DNA from: Halanaeroarchaeum sulfurireducens
Lineage (GTDB): Archaea; Halobacteriota; Halobacteria; Halobacteriales; Halobacteriaceae
Reading direction: 5' to 3'
Assembly: GCF_001011115.1 (NCBI RefSeq)
Contig: NZ_CP008874.1
Coordinates: 124,001 to 188,000 of the forward strand
DNA length: 64,000 nt
Below, in pieces: positions 33,059 to 41,051 of the stretch (the first letter of the stretch is position 1; every line of letters starts with the position of its first letter). The notes under the pieces are model-generated. The model did not search any database, was not told the origin of the DNA, and saw only the letters and a program-made list of their open reading frames with translations. A program made the position numbers and the translations under genes.

Positions 33059-34155
33059 TCGTCGCTGGGTTCGACGCCCAGATCGTCGACCCAGGGACAG
33101 AGCGGGTCGCTGGCGAAGGGGCTGCCGGTGACCGCGTACGCCCGCGACCGCGACCCGCCACAGAGCTCCCGGTACTCGCAGGTCGCACACGATCCGAGGA
33201 GTTCCTCGTCGTCGCGGATGCGCTCGAAGAGGGTGCTGTTGCGGTAGATGTCGACGAGGTCCCGATCGGTGACGTTACCGCCAGACTGCGGGAGGAACCC
33301 GGAGGGGTAGACCTCGCCCTCGTAACTCACGAAGACGAATCCCTCGCCCGCTCTGGTGGAGCCGACACGGACGCCCCGCCCCGATGCGTCGCGCTCCACC
33401 CGGTCGGCCACGCGCCGGTAATGCGGGGCCTCGACCGTGATGACCCGGTGTGTCGCGTCCTTCTGACGCCGGTAGAGCCACTCCATGAGCTCGTGGGACC
33501 GCTCGGGCGTGATCTGGGCGAGCTCCTCCCCGCGACCGACGGGCACGAGGAAGAACACCTCCCACATGGCCGCCCCCAGCTCTTCGACCAGATCGGCGAT
33601 CCCCGGCATGTCGTCGACCGTGTTCGCGGTGACGGTGGTGTTGATCTGGATCCCGAGGCCGGCGTCGTTGGCCTGCCTGGCCGCTCGCATGATGGTGTCG
33701 AACGACCCCGATTCGCCCCGGAATTCGTCGTGAGCCTCGGGCGTGGCGCCGTCGAGGGAGAGCGCGATGCGTTTGACCCCCATGTCGGCGAATCGCTCGA
33801 TGACCTCCCTCGTCAGGTTCTCGGTCGGGGCCGGCGTCGCGGCCGTGGCGATCCCCTGGTCGGTCGCGTAATCGATGAGTTCGTCGAGGTCGGGTCGCTT
33901 GAGCGGGTCGCCGCCCGAGATGACGAAAACGGGTGCTGGATGGCCGAACTGTGCCACCGAATCGATGAGGGCCTTGCCCTGCTCGGTGGAGAGTTCCGCC
34001 GGGTCGCGATCCGGTTCGGCCGACGCGCGGCAGTGATCGCACTCGAGATCGCAGGCCTGCGTGACTTCCCAGGTGACGATGAGCGGCGTCTCGCTGTAAT
34101 CGCGACCGCCCGGGTGGCTTCCGGGATGGCCGCCAGGGTGATCCCCGTTGGGCAT
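33055..34155 (-). CDS. Radical SAM/SPASM-domain protein
   Basis: The 366-residue protein opens with a His/Gly-rich segment (GDHPGGHPGSHPGG), then WEVTQACDLECDHCRASAEP with the CxxxCxxC [4Fe-4S]/SAM motif. FVISGGDPLKRPD is the SAM-binding GGDP motif. The C-terminal SPASM domain carries CATCEYRELCGG and a later Cys in DPLCPW for auxiliary clusters. It resembles the group I recall as TIGR04053, related to heme-d1/peptide-modifying enzymes; substrate unknown. A strong TATA box at 34180-34187 fixes the ATG at 34155. The stop shares CTAG with pepF. Confidence 0.9.
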   Translation of the reverse strand: MPNGDHPGGHPGSHPGGRDYSETPLIVTWEVTQACDLECDHCRASAEPDRDPAELSTEQGKALIDSVAQFGHPAPVFVISGGDPLKRPDLDELIDYATDQGIATAATPAPTENLTREVIERFADMGVKRIALSLDGATPEAHDEFRGESGSFDTIMRAARQANDAGLGIQINTTVTANTVDDMPGIADLVEELGAAMWEVFFLVPVGRGEELAQITPERSHELMEWLYRRQKDATHRVITVEAPHYRRVADRVERDASGRGVRVGSTRAGEGFVFVSYEGEVYPSGFLPQSGGNVTDRDLVDIYRNSTLFERIRDDEELLGSCATCEYRELCGGSRSRAYAVTGSPFASDPLCPWVDDLGVEPSDD

Positions 34156-34179
34156 ACCTAGATCGTGGCGACCGCGGCG

Positions 34180-34187
34180 TATAAATG
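34180..34187 (-). promoter_or_regulatory. TATA box of the SPASM protein gene
   Basis: CATTTATA on the minus strand is centred 28 nt before the ATG at 34155, one of the clearest leaderless promoters in the window. Confidence 0.7.
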
Positions 34188-34310
34188 GCCGCAGTCGACG
34201 GCCACGCGGCGGGACCGTCTGACGGCTGGCTGCCGATCGCCCGATCGTGATCCGAACTGACGTTCCAACACCCAAAGGAACTTCTTTGTCGGGATCATAG
34301 ATTCGGACAG

Positions 34311-35540
34311 ATGTCCCGCAGTCCTATTCTGCCGGACCGGCCGACGCTCGATCTCGATCCAGAGCTGACGCCGGAAGAGCGCCTGGCCGCACTGACGTCG
34401 CACTATCGGGACATTGTGGATGTCCAGCGCGAACTCGAGACGCAACTCGACCACATCGAGGAGCAACGCGAGAACCTCCGCGAACAGGTCGACCGCCTCC
34501 AGCGAGAGAACGAGACCCTGAAGACGGCGTCGCTGTATCTCGCGACCGTCGAGGACCTCTTCGACGACGGGGAGGCCGTCATCAAACAGCACGGTAACAA
34601 CCAGGAAGTGCTTACCGAGGTCGGTCAGGAGATGTACGAGTCCCTCGGAATGGGCGACCGGGTCGCAATCAACGACTCCTTCGCCATTCAGGAGGTGCTC
34701 GACGACGAAACCGACGCCAGAGCCCAGGCGATGGAGGTCGATGCCTCGCCCGATATCACGTACGAAGACATCGGCGGCCTGGAGTCGGAGATGCGAGAGG
34801 TACAGGAAGCCGTCGAGGATCCCCTCAACCACCCCGAAAAGTTCGAGGCCGTGGGCGTCGATCCGCCGAGCGGCGTCCTCCTTCACGGGCCGCCGGGAAC
34901 TGGCAAGACCATGCTCGCGAAGGCAGTCGCGAACCACACCGACGCGACCTTCATCAAGATGGCCGGCTCCGAACTCGTTCGAAAGTTCATCGGCGAGGGA
35001 TCGCGACTCGTCCGGGATCTCTTCGAACTCGCCGAGCAGCGCGAACCGGCCATCATTTTCATCGACGAGATCGATGCGGTCGCCTCGAAGCGCACCGACT
35101 CGAAGACCTCGGGCGACGCCGAGGTCCAGCGCACGATGATGCAACTCCTCTCGGAGATGGACGGCTTCGACGAGCGCGGCGAGGTCCGGATCATGGCCGC
35201 GACGAACCGCTTCGACATGCTGGACCGGGCCATCCTCCGACCCGGCCGCTTCGATCGTCTCATCGAGGTCCCCGAACCCGACAACGAGGCCCGCGCCGAG
35301 ATCCTTCGGATCCACACCGAGGAGATGACTCTCGCGGAGGAAATCGACTACGAGGCGCTCGCCAGGGAGACGGAGGGGCTGAACGGCGCCCAACTACAGA
35401 GTCTCACCACTGAGGCCGGCATGTTCGCCATTCGCGACGACCGAGCGACGGTCACCATGGACGACTTCAGATCGGCCCGCGAGAAGCTCATCGAGGACGC
35501 GAACTCGGACACTCCGGCGTACACCACCTATATCCATTGA
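34311..35540 (+). CDS. pan: Proteasome-activating nucleotidase (PAN)
   Basis: PAN is the hexameric AAA+ ATPase that unfolds proteins and threads them into the 20S proteasome. The 409-residue protein has an N-terminal coiled coil (about 35-75, LETQLDHIEEQRENLREQVD), an OB ring (about 80-150), Walker A HGPPGTGKT near 192-200, Walker B IIFIDEID near 246, and arginine fingers in RPGRFDR. The extreme C-terminus reads TTYIH, so the penultimate residue is Ile, not the Tyr of a canonical HbYX gate-opening motif. Paralogues are usual in haloarchaea; this could be PanA or PanB. Confidence 0.95.
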   Translation: MSRSPILPDRPTLDLDPELTPEERLAALTSHYRDIVDVQRELETQLDHIEEQRENLREQVDRLQRENETLKTASLYLATVEDLFDDGEAVIKQHGNNQEVLTEVGQEMYESLGMGDRVAINDSFAIQEVLDDETDARAQAMEVDASPDITYEDIGGLESEMREVQEAVEDPLNHPEKFEAVGVDPPSGVLLHGPPGTGKTMLAKAVANHTDATFIKMAGSELVRKFIGEGSRLVRDLFELAEQREPAIIFIDEIDAVASKRTDSKTSGDAEVQRTMMQLLSEMDGFDERGEVRIMAATNRFDMLDRAILRPGRFDRLIEVPEPDNEARAEILRIHTEEMTLAEEIDYEALARETEGLNGAQLQSLTTEAGMFAIRDDRATVTMDDFRSAREKLIEDANSDTPAYTTYIH

Positions 35541-35600
35541 TTCCGCCGGGCGACCGTCGAACCGACACCGCTTTTCGCCGCTAGTCACTGTCAGCTAGCA

Positions 35601-36080
35601 ATGAGTACGATACGGGTCGTCTGGGGCGCCGGACGCGGCCCCACCGAGACCGCCGCGTACGACGCCGCCCTGGCCGACGCGAACGTTCACGATTACAACC
35701 TGATTACCGTCTCGTCCGTCATTCCGGATGACGCCGTCGTCGAGGCCGTCGGCACCGCGCCGGACCTCGGACCCGTGGGCGACCGCCTGACGGTCGTGCA
35801 GGCACACGCCAGCGCAGCGGGCCCGCAGACCGTCTCCGCCGCGCTCGGGTGGGCGACCGGTCCCGGCCCCGGTCTCTTCTACGAGGCCGCCGGCGAGACC
35901 GAGACCTCGGACGTCGAAACGCGGGTGCGGGAGGGGCTTGCTGCCGGGGCGGACCTCCGGCAGTGGACGCTTACCGACCGGCAGGTCCGGAGCGAGAGCG
36001 TCACCGCCGATACCGGCGAATACGCGGCGGCCGCGGTCCTGGGCGTCTACGGCGAGAGCGAATCGATCTTCCATGACTGA
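35601..36080 (+). CDS. Pyruvoyl-dependent arginine decarboxylase
   Basis: The 159-residue proenzyme self-cleaves to generate a pyruvoyl cofactor and decarboxylates arginine to agmatine. The cleavage site is NLITVSSVIPDD, between Ser38 and Ser39. GPGLFYEAAGE and an acidic substrate-side loop follow. In archaea agmatine is needed to make agmatidine in tRNA-Ile2, the most probable use in a haloarchaeon. Start ATG 35601 has a GCTTTTCGC box about 30 nt upstream. It is followed closely by a small haloarchaeal gene on the same strand. Confidence 0.93.
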   Translation: MSTIRVVWGAGRGPTETAAYDAALADANVHDYNLITVSSVIPDDAVVEAVGTAPDLGPVGDRLTVVQAHASAAGPQTVSAALGWATGPGPGLFYEAAGETETSDVETRVREGLAAGADLRQWTLTDRQVRSESVTADTGEYAAAAVLGVYGESESIFHD

Positions 36081-36115
36081 AAGCGTTTTCCGTGGTCGGC
36101 GACTATATCAAACGA

Positions 36116-36487
36116 ATGAACGCGAACACGCCCTACGTGGGACGACCCGACGAGGACACGACGGACGACGCCGTCGACCTGACGTCGGCCGAGCGCAGGA
36201 CGCTCGAGGCGCGCGTCTCGAGTGTCGCCGCCCGGACCAGGACGTTTCTCCCCAACGAGTACGTCGTCGGATCGCGCGTCGGGGCAGCGAACGGTGGCGT
36301 TCGGGTGAGCGTCTCCGTCCGGCCCCCGGTCGGCAACCCCGTCAGCGCCGGGTTCGACCCGGACCCCGACGCCGAGGAGCTCATCTCCGATGAGGACGTC
36401 GACGAGGTGGCCCGTGGACTCGCTGCGAGCGCGGCCCTCCAGGTGAAACGGGCCGTGGGCGACGACATCTCGCAGACGGCGCAGTAA
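36116..36487 (+). CDS. Conserved haloarchaeal protein (DUF5811-like)
   Basis: The 123-residue protein opens MNANTPYVGRPDED. A helical segment (LTSAERRTLEARVSSVAART) follows, then a two-strand region (EYVVGSRVGAANGGVRVSVS), and the helical end VARGLAASAALQVKRAVGDD. I recall this family as DUF5811; no function is known. ATG 36116 is preferred to GTG 36092, though a GACTATATC at 36101-36109 is too close to serve as TATA for either, so the start is not settled. It lies 36 nt after the decarboxylase and is probably in its operon. Confidence 0.78.
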   Translation: MNANTPYVGRPDEDTTDDAVDLTSAERRTLEARVSSVAARTRTFLPNEYVVGSRVGAANGGVRVSVSVRPPVGNPVSAGFDPDPDAEELISDEDVDEVARGLAASAALQVKRAVGDDISQTAQ

Positions 36488-36502
36488 CCGAAATCGGGAG
36501 TT

Positions 36503-36748
36503 TCACTGGATGCTACCGGACCTCGGCAGGTCCCCGGTGGGCGAGATGCCGAACAGCGCATACGCCGTCGGCACGACGGCGAGGACGGCGCCCAGCCGAA
36601 CGCCGAGACCGATGGCGTGACCGAGCACCGCCGCGCTCATCACGCCGACGAGGAAGGAAAGTGGGATGGCGAGCAGAACGAGATCGAATCGGGTGAGCGT
36701 CGGCAGTCTGGCAGCCGATGCGATCCGTGATGCGTCTCGCGAGACCAT
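36503..36748 (-). CDS. Small two-helix membrane protein
   Basis: This 81-residue protein has two hydrophobic segments, about 18-38 (FDLVLLAIPLSFLVGVMSAA) and 44-62 (GLGVRLGAVLAVVPTAYALF), and a soluble C-terminus. It has the look of a haloarchaeal small membrane protein of unknown role. The ATG at 36748 is preceded by GAGGTGAG about 6 nt upstream, a plausible ribosome-binding site, and an AATTGTATTAG box about 25 nt upstream. Confidence 0.7.
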   Translation of the reverse strand: MVSRDASRIASAARLPTLTRFDLVLLAIPLSFLVGVMSAAVLGHAIGLGVRLGAVLAVVPTAYALFGISPTGDLPRSGSIQ

Positions 36749-36856
36749 GTATCTCACCTCAGTTGTCTCTAATACAATTCGAGACACATAAACGTATTTT
36801 CAGAACCCCGATATGGGGGATGTCAAGGCATCTCAGCGCATTCGGTTGGTCCGCGA

Positions 36857-38161
36857 TCAGCGCGTCGCGGCGTCGATGGCCTGCGAGAGGTCCGCGACGA
36901 TGTCGGCGGGATCCTCGATGCCGACCGAGAGGCGGAGCAGGTCGTCGGTCACGCCGCCCTCTTGTCGCTCCTCCTCGGTGAGCTGCTGGTGGGTGGTCGA
37001 GGCGGGGTGGATGACCAGCGTCTTCGCGTCCCCGACGTTGGCGAGGAGACTCGCGAGTTCGACTTCCTCGACGAGCCGTCTGCCGGCCTCGTAGCCGGCC
37101 TCCAGTCCGAAGGTGATCATCCCTCCGTATCCGCCATCGAGATACCGGGTCGCCGCCTCGTGGGTCTCGTGGCTCTCGAGGCCGGGGTAGTTCACCCAGG
37201 CGACCGCCTCGTGGTCATCGAGGTACTCCGCAACCCGCTGGGCGTTCTCCGCGTGCTTTTCCACCCGGAGGGGGAGCGTCTCCAGTTTCTGGAGTGTGAC
37301 CCAGGCGTCGAACGGCGACTGGTGGTTGCCCAGGTCGCGAAGGCCCCGGGCGCGAGCGACCGTGGCGAACGCCGCGTCCCCGAACCGTTCCCGGAAGTCG
37401 ACGCCGTGATAGGCCGGGTTCGCGCCAGCCACTTCGGGGTAGTCCGCGTCCTCCCAGGGGAAGGTGCCACCGTCGACGATGACGCCGCCGATCGTCGATC
37501 CGCTCCCGGTGATCCACTTCGTCGTCGAGTGCCAGACGATGTCGGCACCGTGGTCGATCGGGTTCGCTAGCGCGGGCGTCGCGAAGGTGTTGTCGACGAC
37601 CAGCGGGACGTCGTGTTCGTGGGCCACGTCGGCGATGGCCTCGATGTCGGGAGTCACGAGCGCGGGGTTGCCGATGGTCTCCAGGTGGACGAAGGCGGTG
37701 TCCTCGTCGATGGCGTCGGCGTAGGCCTGTGGGTCCAGCGTGTCGACGAACCGCGCCTCGATCCCCCGCCTGCTGGCGGTGTGGGTGAGGTAGGTGTGGG
37801 TGCCCCCGTAGATGGAGGAGGCGGTGACCACGTTGTCGCCCGCCTCCGCGAGCACGAAGGTGATGGTGTCGAAGGCCGCCATGCCGCTGGCCGTCGCGAC
37901 CGCCGCCGTGCCGCCCTCCAAAGTCGTGATGCGATCTTCGAGCATCTCGGTGGTCGGGTTGCTCAGCCGACTGTAGATGTGCCCCTCCTCTTCGAGGGCG
38001 AACAGGCTGGCCGCGTGTTCGGCGTCGTCGAAGACGTACGAAGAGGTCTGGTAGATCGGCGGGGCGCGCGATTTCGTTGCCGGATCGACTGGCTGGCCGG
38101 CGTGGACGCTCTCGGTCGCGAGTCCCCGCCGGTCGGGGTCCTGGTCGTCGTCTTCGGGCAT
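36857..38161 (-). CDS. metY: O-acetylhomoserine sulfhydrylase family (Cys/Met PLP enzyme)
   Basis: This PLP enzyme of the Cys/Met gamma-family forms homocysteine from O-acetylhomoserine and sulfide, or cystathionine. The 434-residue protein has RLSNPTTEMLEDRITTLEGG, SGMAAFDTI, VDNTFATPAL with the cofactor Asp, and the PLP lysine in HSTTKWITGSG. A long loop DYPEVAGANPAYHGVDFRER is typical of the sulfhydrylase branch, which favours MetY over MetB. A TATA box at 38181-38190 is 26 nt upstream, and a 9-bp inverted repeat overlaps it, suggesting repression by an unknown regulator. Confidence 0.88.
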   Translation of the reverse strand: MPEDDDQDPDRRGLATESVHAGQPVDPATKSRAPPIYQTSSYVFDDAEHAASLFALEEEGHIYSRLSNPTTEMLEDRITTLEGGTAAVATASGMAAFDTITFVLAEAGDNVVTASSIYGGTHTYLTHTASRRGIEARFVDTLDPQAYADAIDEDTAFVHLETIGNPALVTPDIEAIADVAHEHDVPLVVDNTFATPALANPIDHGADIVWHSTTKWITGSGSTIGGVIVDGGTFPWEDADYPEVAGANPAYHGVDFRERFGDAAFATVARARGLRDLGNHQSPFDAWVTLQKLETLPLRVEKHAENAQRVAEYLDDHEAVAWVNYPGLESHETHEAATRYLDGGYGGMITFGLEAGYEAGRRLVEEVELASLLANVGDAKTLVIHPASTTHQQLTEEERQEGGVTDDLLRLSVGIEDPADIVADLSQAIDAATR

Positions 38162-38185
38162 GAACCGACAGTGTGGCTCCGAACA

Positions 38186-38233
38186 AATAACTATGACGGA
38201 TTTACTAATTTTAGATAATGTCTGATAGTTATT
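38186..38233. promoter_or_regulatory. metY promoter with 9-bp inverted repeat
   Basis: AATAACTAT (38186-38194) and ATAGTTATT (38225-38233) are perfect inverted arms with a 30-nt AT-rich spacer. The left arm overlaps the metY TATA box (TTATTTG on the minus strand). This is the layout of an operator for a dimer of regulators. Confidence 0.6.
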
Positions 38234-38298
38234 CCATTACTGTACAGGAATCACTCCACATCGATACTGCAGTCGGCGAAAATTTTCGATCGGCCGTG

Positions 38299-40101
38299 TC
38301 ACTTGCCCCAGAAGGGATCGCGCTTTCGCCGCGTTTCCAGATACTGCCCCAGCGCCTCGCGCTCGTCCGCCGGCAGATCCTCTTTAAGTTCCTGCTCGAG
38401 GACCTTGGCGTGTTTTTCGGGGAGATCCACCCACAGCACGTCCCCCTCGTCGATGTCTCGGCCGACCGTGGGTCCGTCGATGGAGGCCGCGAGTTGCTCG
38501 CCGGCGCGTGCCTCGTCCACGTCCTCGCCCTGGTCCTGAAGCCCCTTGAGTACGCCCACGCGCGTGAAATTATTGTCGTCGGTGAAGTACCCCACCGGGA
38601 CGTTGCGCCTGAGCGTTCCCGAGGAGATCTCGACCCCGACCACCGCGGGATCGCTCTGTCGGAAGGTGTGGTCTTTGAGGATCTGGAAGCGCGCGGGGCG
38701 GATGACGTTCTCGAAGACGGCTTCGCGCTGAGCCGTCTCGATGGCCTCGACGTGGGCCTCGTACTCCTCGATGAGCTGGTAGATGACATCGCTCCGGAAG
38801 ATCTCGACGTCGTTCTGTTCGGCGCGCTCGGCGGCGTCACCGAGCATCTCCACGTTGAATCCGAGGATGGCGCGGAAGGTCTCGTCGTCGACCGTGGTGG
38901 CGACGCTCACGTCCCTGGGGGCCACGTCGCCGACCTCGGCTCGCATGACGGGGATTTCGACCTCCTCGAGGGAGTTGACCAGCGCCTCCAGGCTGCCGAG
39001 GGTGTCGGCTTTGACGACCACGCCGTCCTCGTCGGTCTCGACGGCCACTTCGGCCATTTCGGCCGTGACCGCCTCGATGACGTCCTGGGTGTCGCGGTCC
39101 CGGACGACCTGCACCGGCGCGCCTGCCATGGCGTCCTCGAGATCGGGTGCTGCGATCTTGATCCCGGATGCGGCGGCGATGGAGTCGACCTGATCGAACC
39201 GTTTTTCCGTGCGGATCTCGCTGAGTTCCCGTGGCTTGAGCAGCGCCCTGACCGTGGTCACGATCGGCTCGTTTTTCGCGCCCACGACGATCGTGTCGTC
39301 CTCGGCGACGGTCCCGTCGTAGAGGATGACGTCGAGGGTAGTCCCGAAGCCCTGCTCCTCTTTGACCTCGAGGACCGTGCCGGCGCCCGGCCCGGTCACG
39401 TCGACTTCCATCTCCTCTTTCATGTACCGCTGGGAGAGGCCCATGAGCACCGTCAGGACGTCGGGGACGCCCTCGCCCGTTTCGGCTGAGACCGGGATGA
39501 CACCGATGTTGGCGCGGAAGTTCTGCACGCGCCAGTAGAGGTCCGAGGAAAAGCCCGCGTCGGAGAGTTCGCCGATGATTTCGTAGAGTTTGTCGTCCAG
39601 ATCGCCCCGTACCCGGTCGGATTGCTCTTCGTACGTCGGCCTGATCGGCGAGTCGGGGTTCGGGTTCCAGCCCGGGATGGTGTCGACCTTGTTCGCCGCC
39701 ACGACGAACGGCGTCTGGCTGTCCTGGAGGATGGAGACCGCCTCTTTGGTCTGGGGCTGGAAGCCGTCGTTGACGTCGACGACGAGGATGGCGATGTCCG
39801 CGAGCGCGCCACCGCGGGCGCGCAGCGTGGTGAAGGCGTGGTGGCCCGGGGTGTCGATGAACAGGAGGCCCGGCAGATCGAACTCCGTCGGGTCGATGAG
39901 ACTGCCGGCGACCTCGGAGACGACGTCAAGGGGAACGGCGGTCGCGCCGATGTGCTGGGTGATGGCGCCCGCCTCGCCCTCGATGACGGTCGAGCCGCGA
40001 ATCTTGTCGAGGAGACTCGTCTTGCCGTGGTCGACGTGACCGAGGACGGCCACGATCGGTGTCCGAAGGTCCGATTGGGTGGGAGATGAGGCGTCAGACA
40101 T
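38299..40101 (-). CDS. infB: Translation initiation factor aIF5B (IF-2 type)
   Basis: This GTPase joins ribosomal subunits at initiation. The 600-residue protein has G1 GHVDHGKTS, G3 DTPGH, G4 NKVD and G5 SAETGEG, then domain II, the alpha/beta/alpha domain III and the C-terminal domain IV (QILKDHTFRQSDPAVVGVEI...). The end KRDPFWGK is short, as in archaea, without the bacterial N-terminal domain. The ATG at 40101 gives the standard SPTQSDLRTPIVAVLGH opening. Two hairpin repeats lie about 70-170 nt upstream and could be in its leader. Confidence 0.96.
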   Translation of the reverse strand: MSDASSPTQSDLRTPIVAVLGHVDHGKTSLLDKIRGSTVIEGEAGAITQHIGATAVPLDVVSEVAGSLIDPTEFDLPGLLFIDTPGHHAFTTLRARGGALADIAILVVDVNDGFQPQTKEAVSILQDSQTPFVVAANKVDTIPGWNPNPDSPIRPTYEEQSDRVRGDLDDKLYEIIGELSDAGFSSDLYWRVQNFRANIGVIPVSAETGEGVPDVLTVLMGLSQRYMKEEMEVDVTGPGAGTVLEVKEEQGFGTTLDVILYDGTVAEDDTIVVGAKNEPIVTTVRALLKPRELSEIRTEKRFDQVDSIAAASGIKIAAPDLEDAMAGAPVQVVRDRDTQDVIEAVTAEMAEVAVETDEDGVVVKADTLGSLEALVNSLEEVEIPVMRAEVGDVAPRDVSVATTVDDETFRAILGFNVEMLGDAAERAEQNDVEIFRSDVIYQLIEEYEAHVEAIETAQREAVFENVIRPARFQILKDHTFRQSDPAVVGVEISSGTLRRNVPVGYFTDDNNFTRVGVLKGLQDQGEDVDEARAGEQLAASIDGPTVGRDIDEGDVLWVDLPEKHAKVLEQELKEDLPADEREALGQYLETRRKRDPFWGK

Positions 40102-40168
40102 GGTATGGCGGGAAGAACTGTGGGTATTCGAACACGCGGCGGCGGGGAATTTAGTTCCATCGCCATAC

Positions 40169-40269
40169 GCGAGGCCGACCGTAGGGAGGCCTCGGAAAGG
40201 CGAGCGGAGAGGGACGACCCGCGAGAAGCGAGGCCGACCGTAGGGAGGCCTCGGAAAGGCGAGCGGAGA
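40169..40269. repeat. Two direct copies of a 42-bp hairpin unit upstream of infB
   Basis: An identical 42-bp segment occurs at 40169-40210 and 40228-40269 (period 59). Each contains GAGGCC...GGCCTC arms 11 nt apart, so each can form a 6-bp stem. The units lie between the infB start (40101, minus) and the PRC-barrel promoter (40319, plus). Confidence 0.92.
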
Positions 40270-40318
40270 AGAATGAACCGCCAGCCCCGAACTAACCGAT
40301 CGCCGGCCGCCCGCGGAC

Positions 40319-40328
40319 TTTATGTATA
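40319..40328 (+). promoter_or_regulatory. TATA box of the PRC-barrel/nob1 operon
   Basis: TTTATGTATA is centred about 27 nt before the ATG at 40350. Confidence 0.7.
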
Positions 40329-40349
40329 TCGACCGCAACATCACACCAT

Positions 40350-40592
40350 ATGGCCGACATACTCGCCGAGAACCTCTCCGGAAAGGCCGTGATGGGCTCC
40401 GACGGCACGGAGCTCGGCCGACTGTACAACATCTCGATGGACATCAAGAGCGGTAAACTCCACGACCTTCTCGTCGAACCCTTAGAGGAGTCGGAGGTCC
40501 AACTCGACTTCCCGGTCGACGACGAGGGCCGGTTCCGCGTCCCTGTGGGCCGCGTTCAGGCGGTCAAAGACTACATCGTCGTCGAACGGTAA
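40350..40592 (+). CDS. PRC-barrel domain protein
   Basis: The 80-residue protein is one PRC-barrel: MADILAENLSGKAVMGSDGT, ELGRLYNISMDIKSGKLHDL, LVEPLEE and VPVGRVQAVKDYIVVER. The domain occurs in RimM (30S maturation) and in photosynthetic reaction-centre H subunits; free-standing archaeal versions often sit beside ribosome genes. Its stop codon abuts the nob1 ATG (TAA-ATG), so a role in small-subunit maturation is an attractive inference, not shown. The message is probably leaderless. Confidence 0.92.
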   Translation: MADILAENLSGKAVMGSDGTELGRLYNISMDIKSGKLHDLLVEPLEESEVQLDFPVDDEGRFRVPVGRVQAVKDYIVVER

Positions 40593-41051
40593 ATGTACGT
40601 CCTCGACACGTCGGCGTTCATTCACGAGTTCGAGACGGACGAACCCGTCGCGACGATACCGGCCGTCCGCGACGAACTCGACGACGCCCAGGCCTACCGC
40701 TACGACGCGATGGAAGGGGCGGGCATGCACATCCAGATCCCCGACGAGAACACCCTCCAGACCGTCCGCCAAGCCGCCAAACGGACCGGCGACGCAACGG
40801 TCCTCTCGGAAACCGACGTCAGGCTCCTCGCCGCGGCCGTCGAACTCGACGCCGTGCTCGTGACCGACGATTACGCGATGCAAAACGCCGCGGACGACCT
40901 CGACGTCGACGTGGAAGTCATCGCCCAGGAGGGAATCGACGAGCACCGCGACTGGCGGTACCAGTGTCAGGGGTGTGGCCGCGAGTTCGACGAACACCGC
41001 GAGCGCTGTCCCATCTGTGGCAGCCAACTCACCAGAAAGAACCCCAGCTAG
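40593..41051 (+). CDS. nob1: Nob1-family rRNA endonuclease
   Basis: Nob1 cleaves the 3' end of pre-16S rRNA during 30S maturation. The 152-residue protein has an N-terminal PIN domain (MYVLDTSAFIHEFE with Asp5; ETDVRLLAAA and LVTDDYAMQN carrying the other acidic ligands). A C-terminal zinc ribbon follows (CQGCGREFDEHRERCPICGS). The length is normal for archaea. It follows the PRC-barrel gene without a gap, and its TAG stop is part of a CTAG shared with the next, convergent gene. Confidence 0.93.
   Translation: MYVLDTSAFIHEFETDEPVATIPAVRDELDDAQAYRYDAMEGAGMHIQIPDENTLQTVRQAAKRTGDATVLSETDVRLLAAAVELDAVLVTDDYAMQNAADDLDVDVEVIAQEGIDEHRDWRYQCQGCGREFDEHRERCPICGSQLTRKNPS

Noticed and set aside
31685-33190. 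501-codon minus-strand frame opposite pepF
   Set aside because: Antisense shadow of pepF; no start or promoter signal and no motif.
34158-35393. 411-codon minus-strand frame opposite pan
   Set aside because: Antisense shadow of an unmistakable AAA+ gene.
36101-36109. GACTATATC as TATA box of the DUF5811-like gene
   Set aside because: It lies only about 10 nt before the preferred ATG, too close for a TATA box.
38218-39489. 423-codon plus-strand frame opposite infB
   Set aside because: Antisense shadow of infB; composition is Asp/Leu/Val/Arg without domains.
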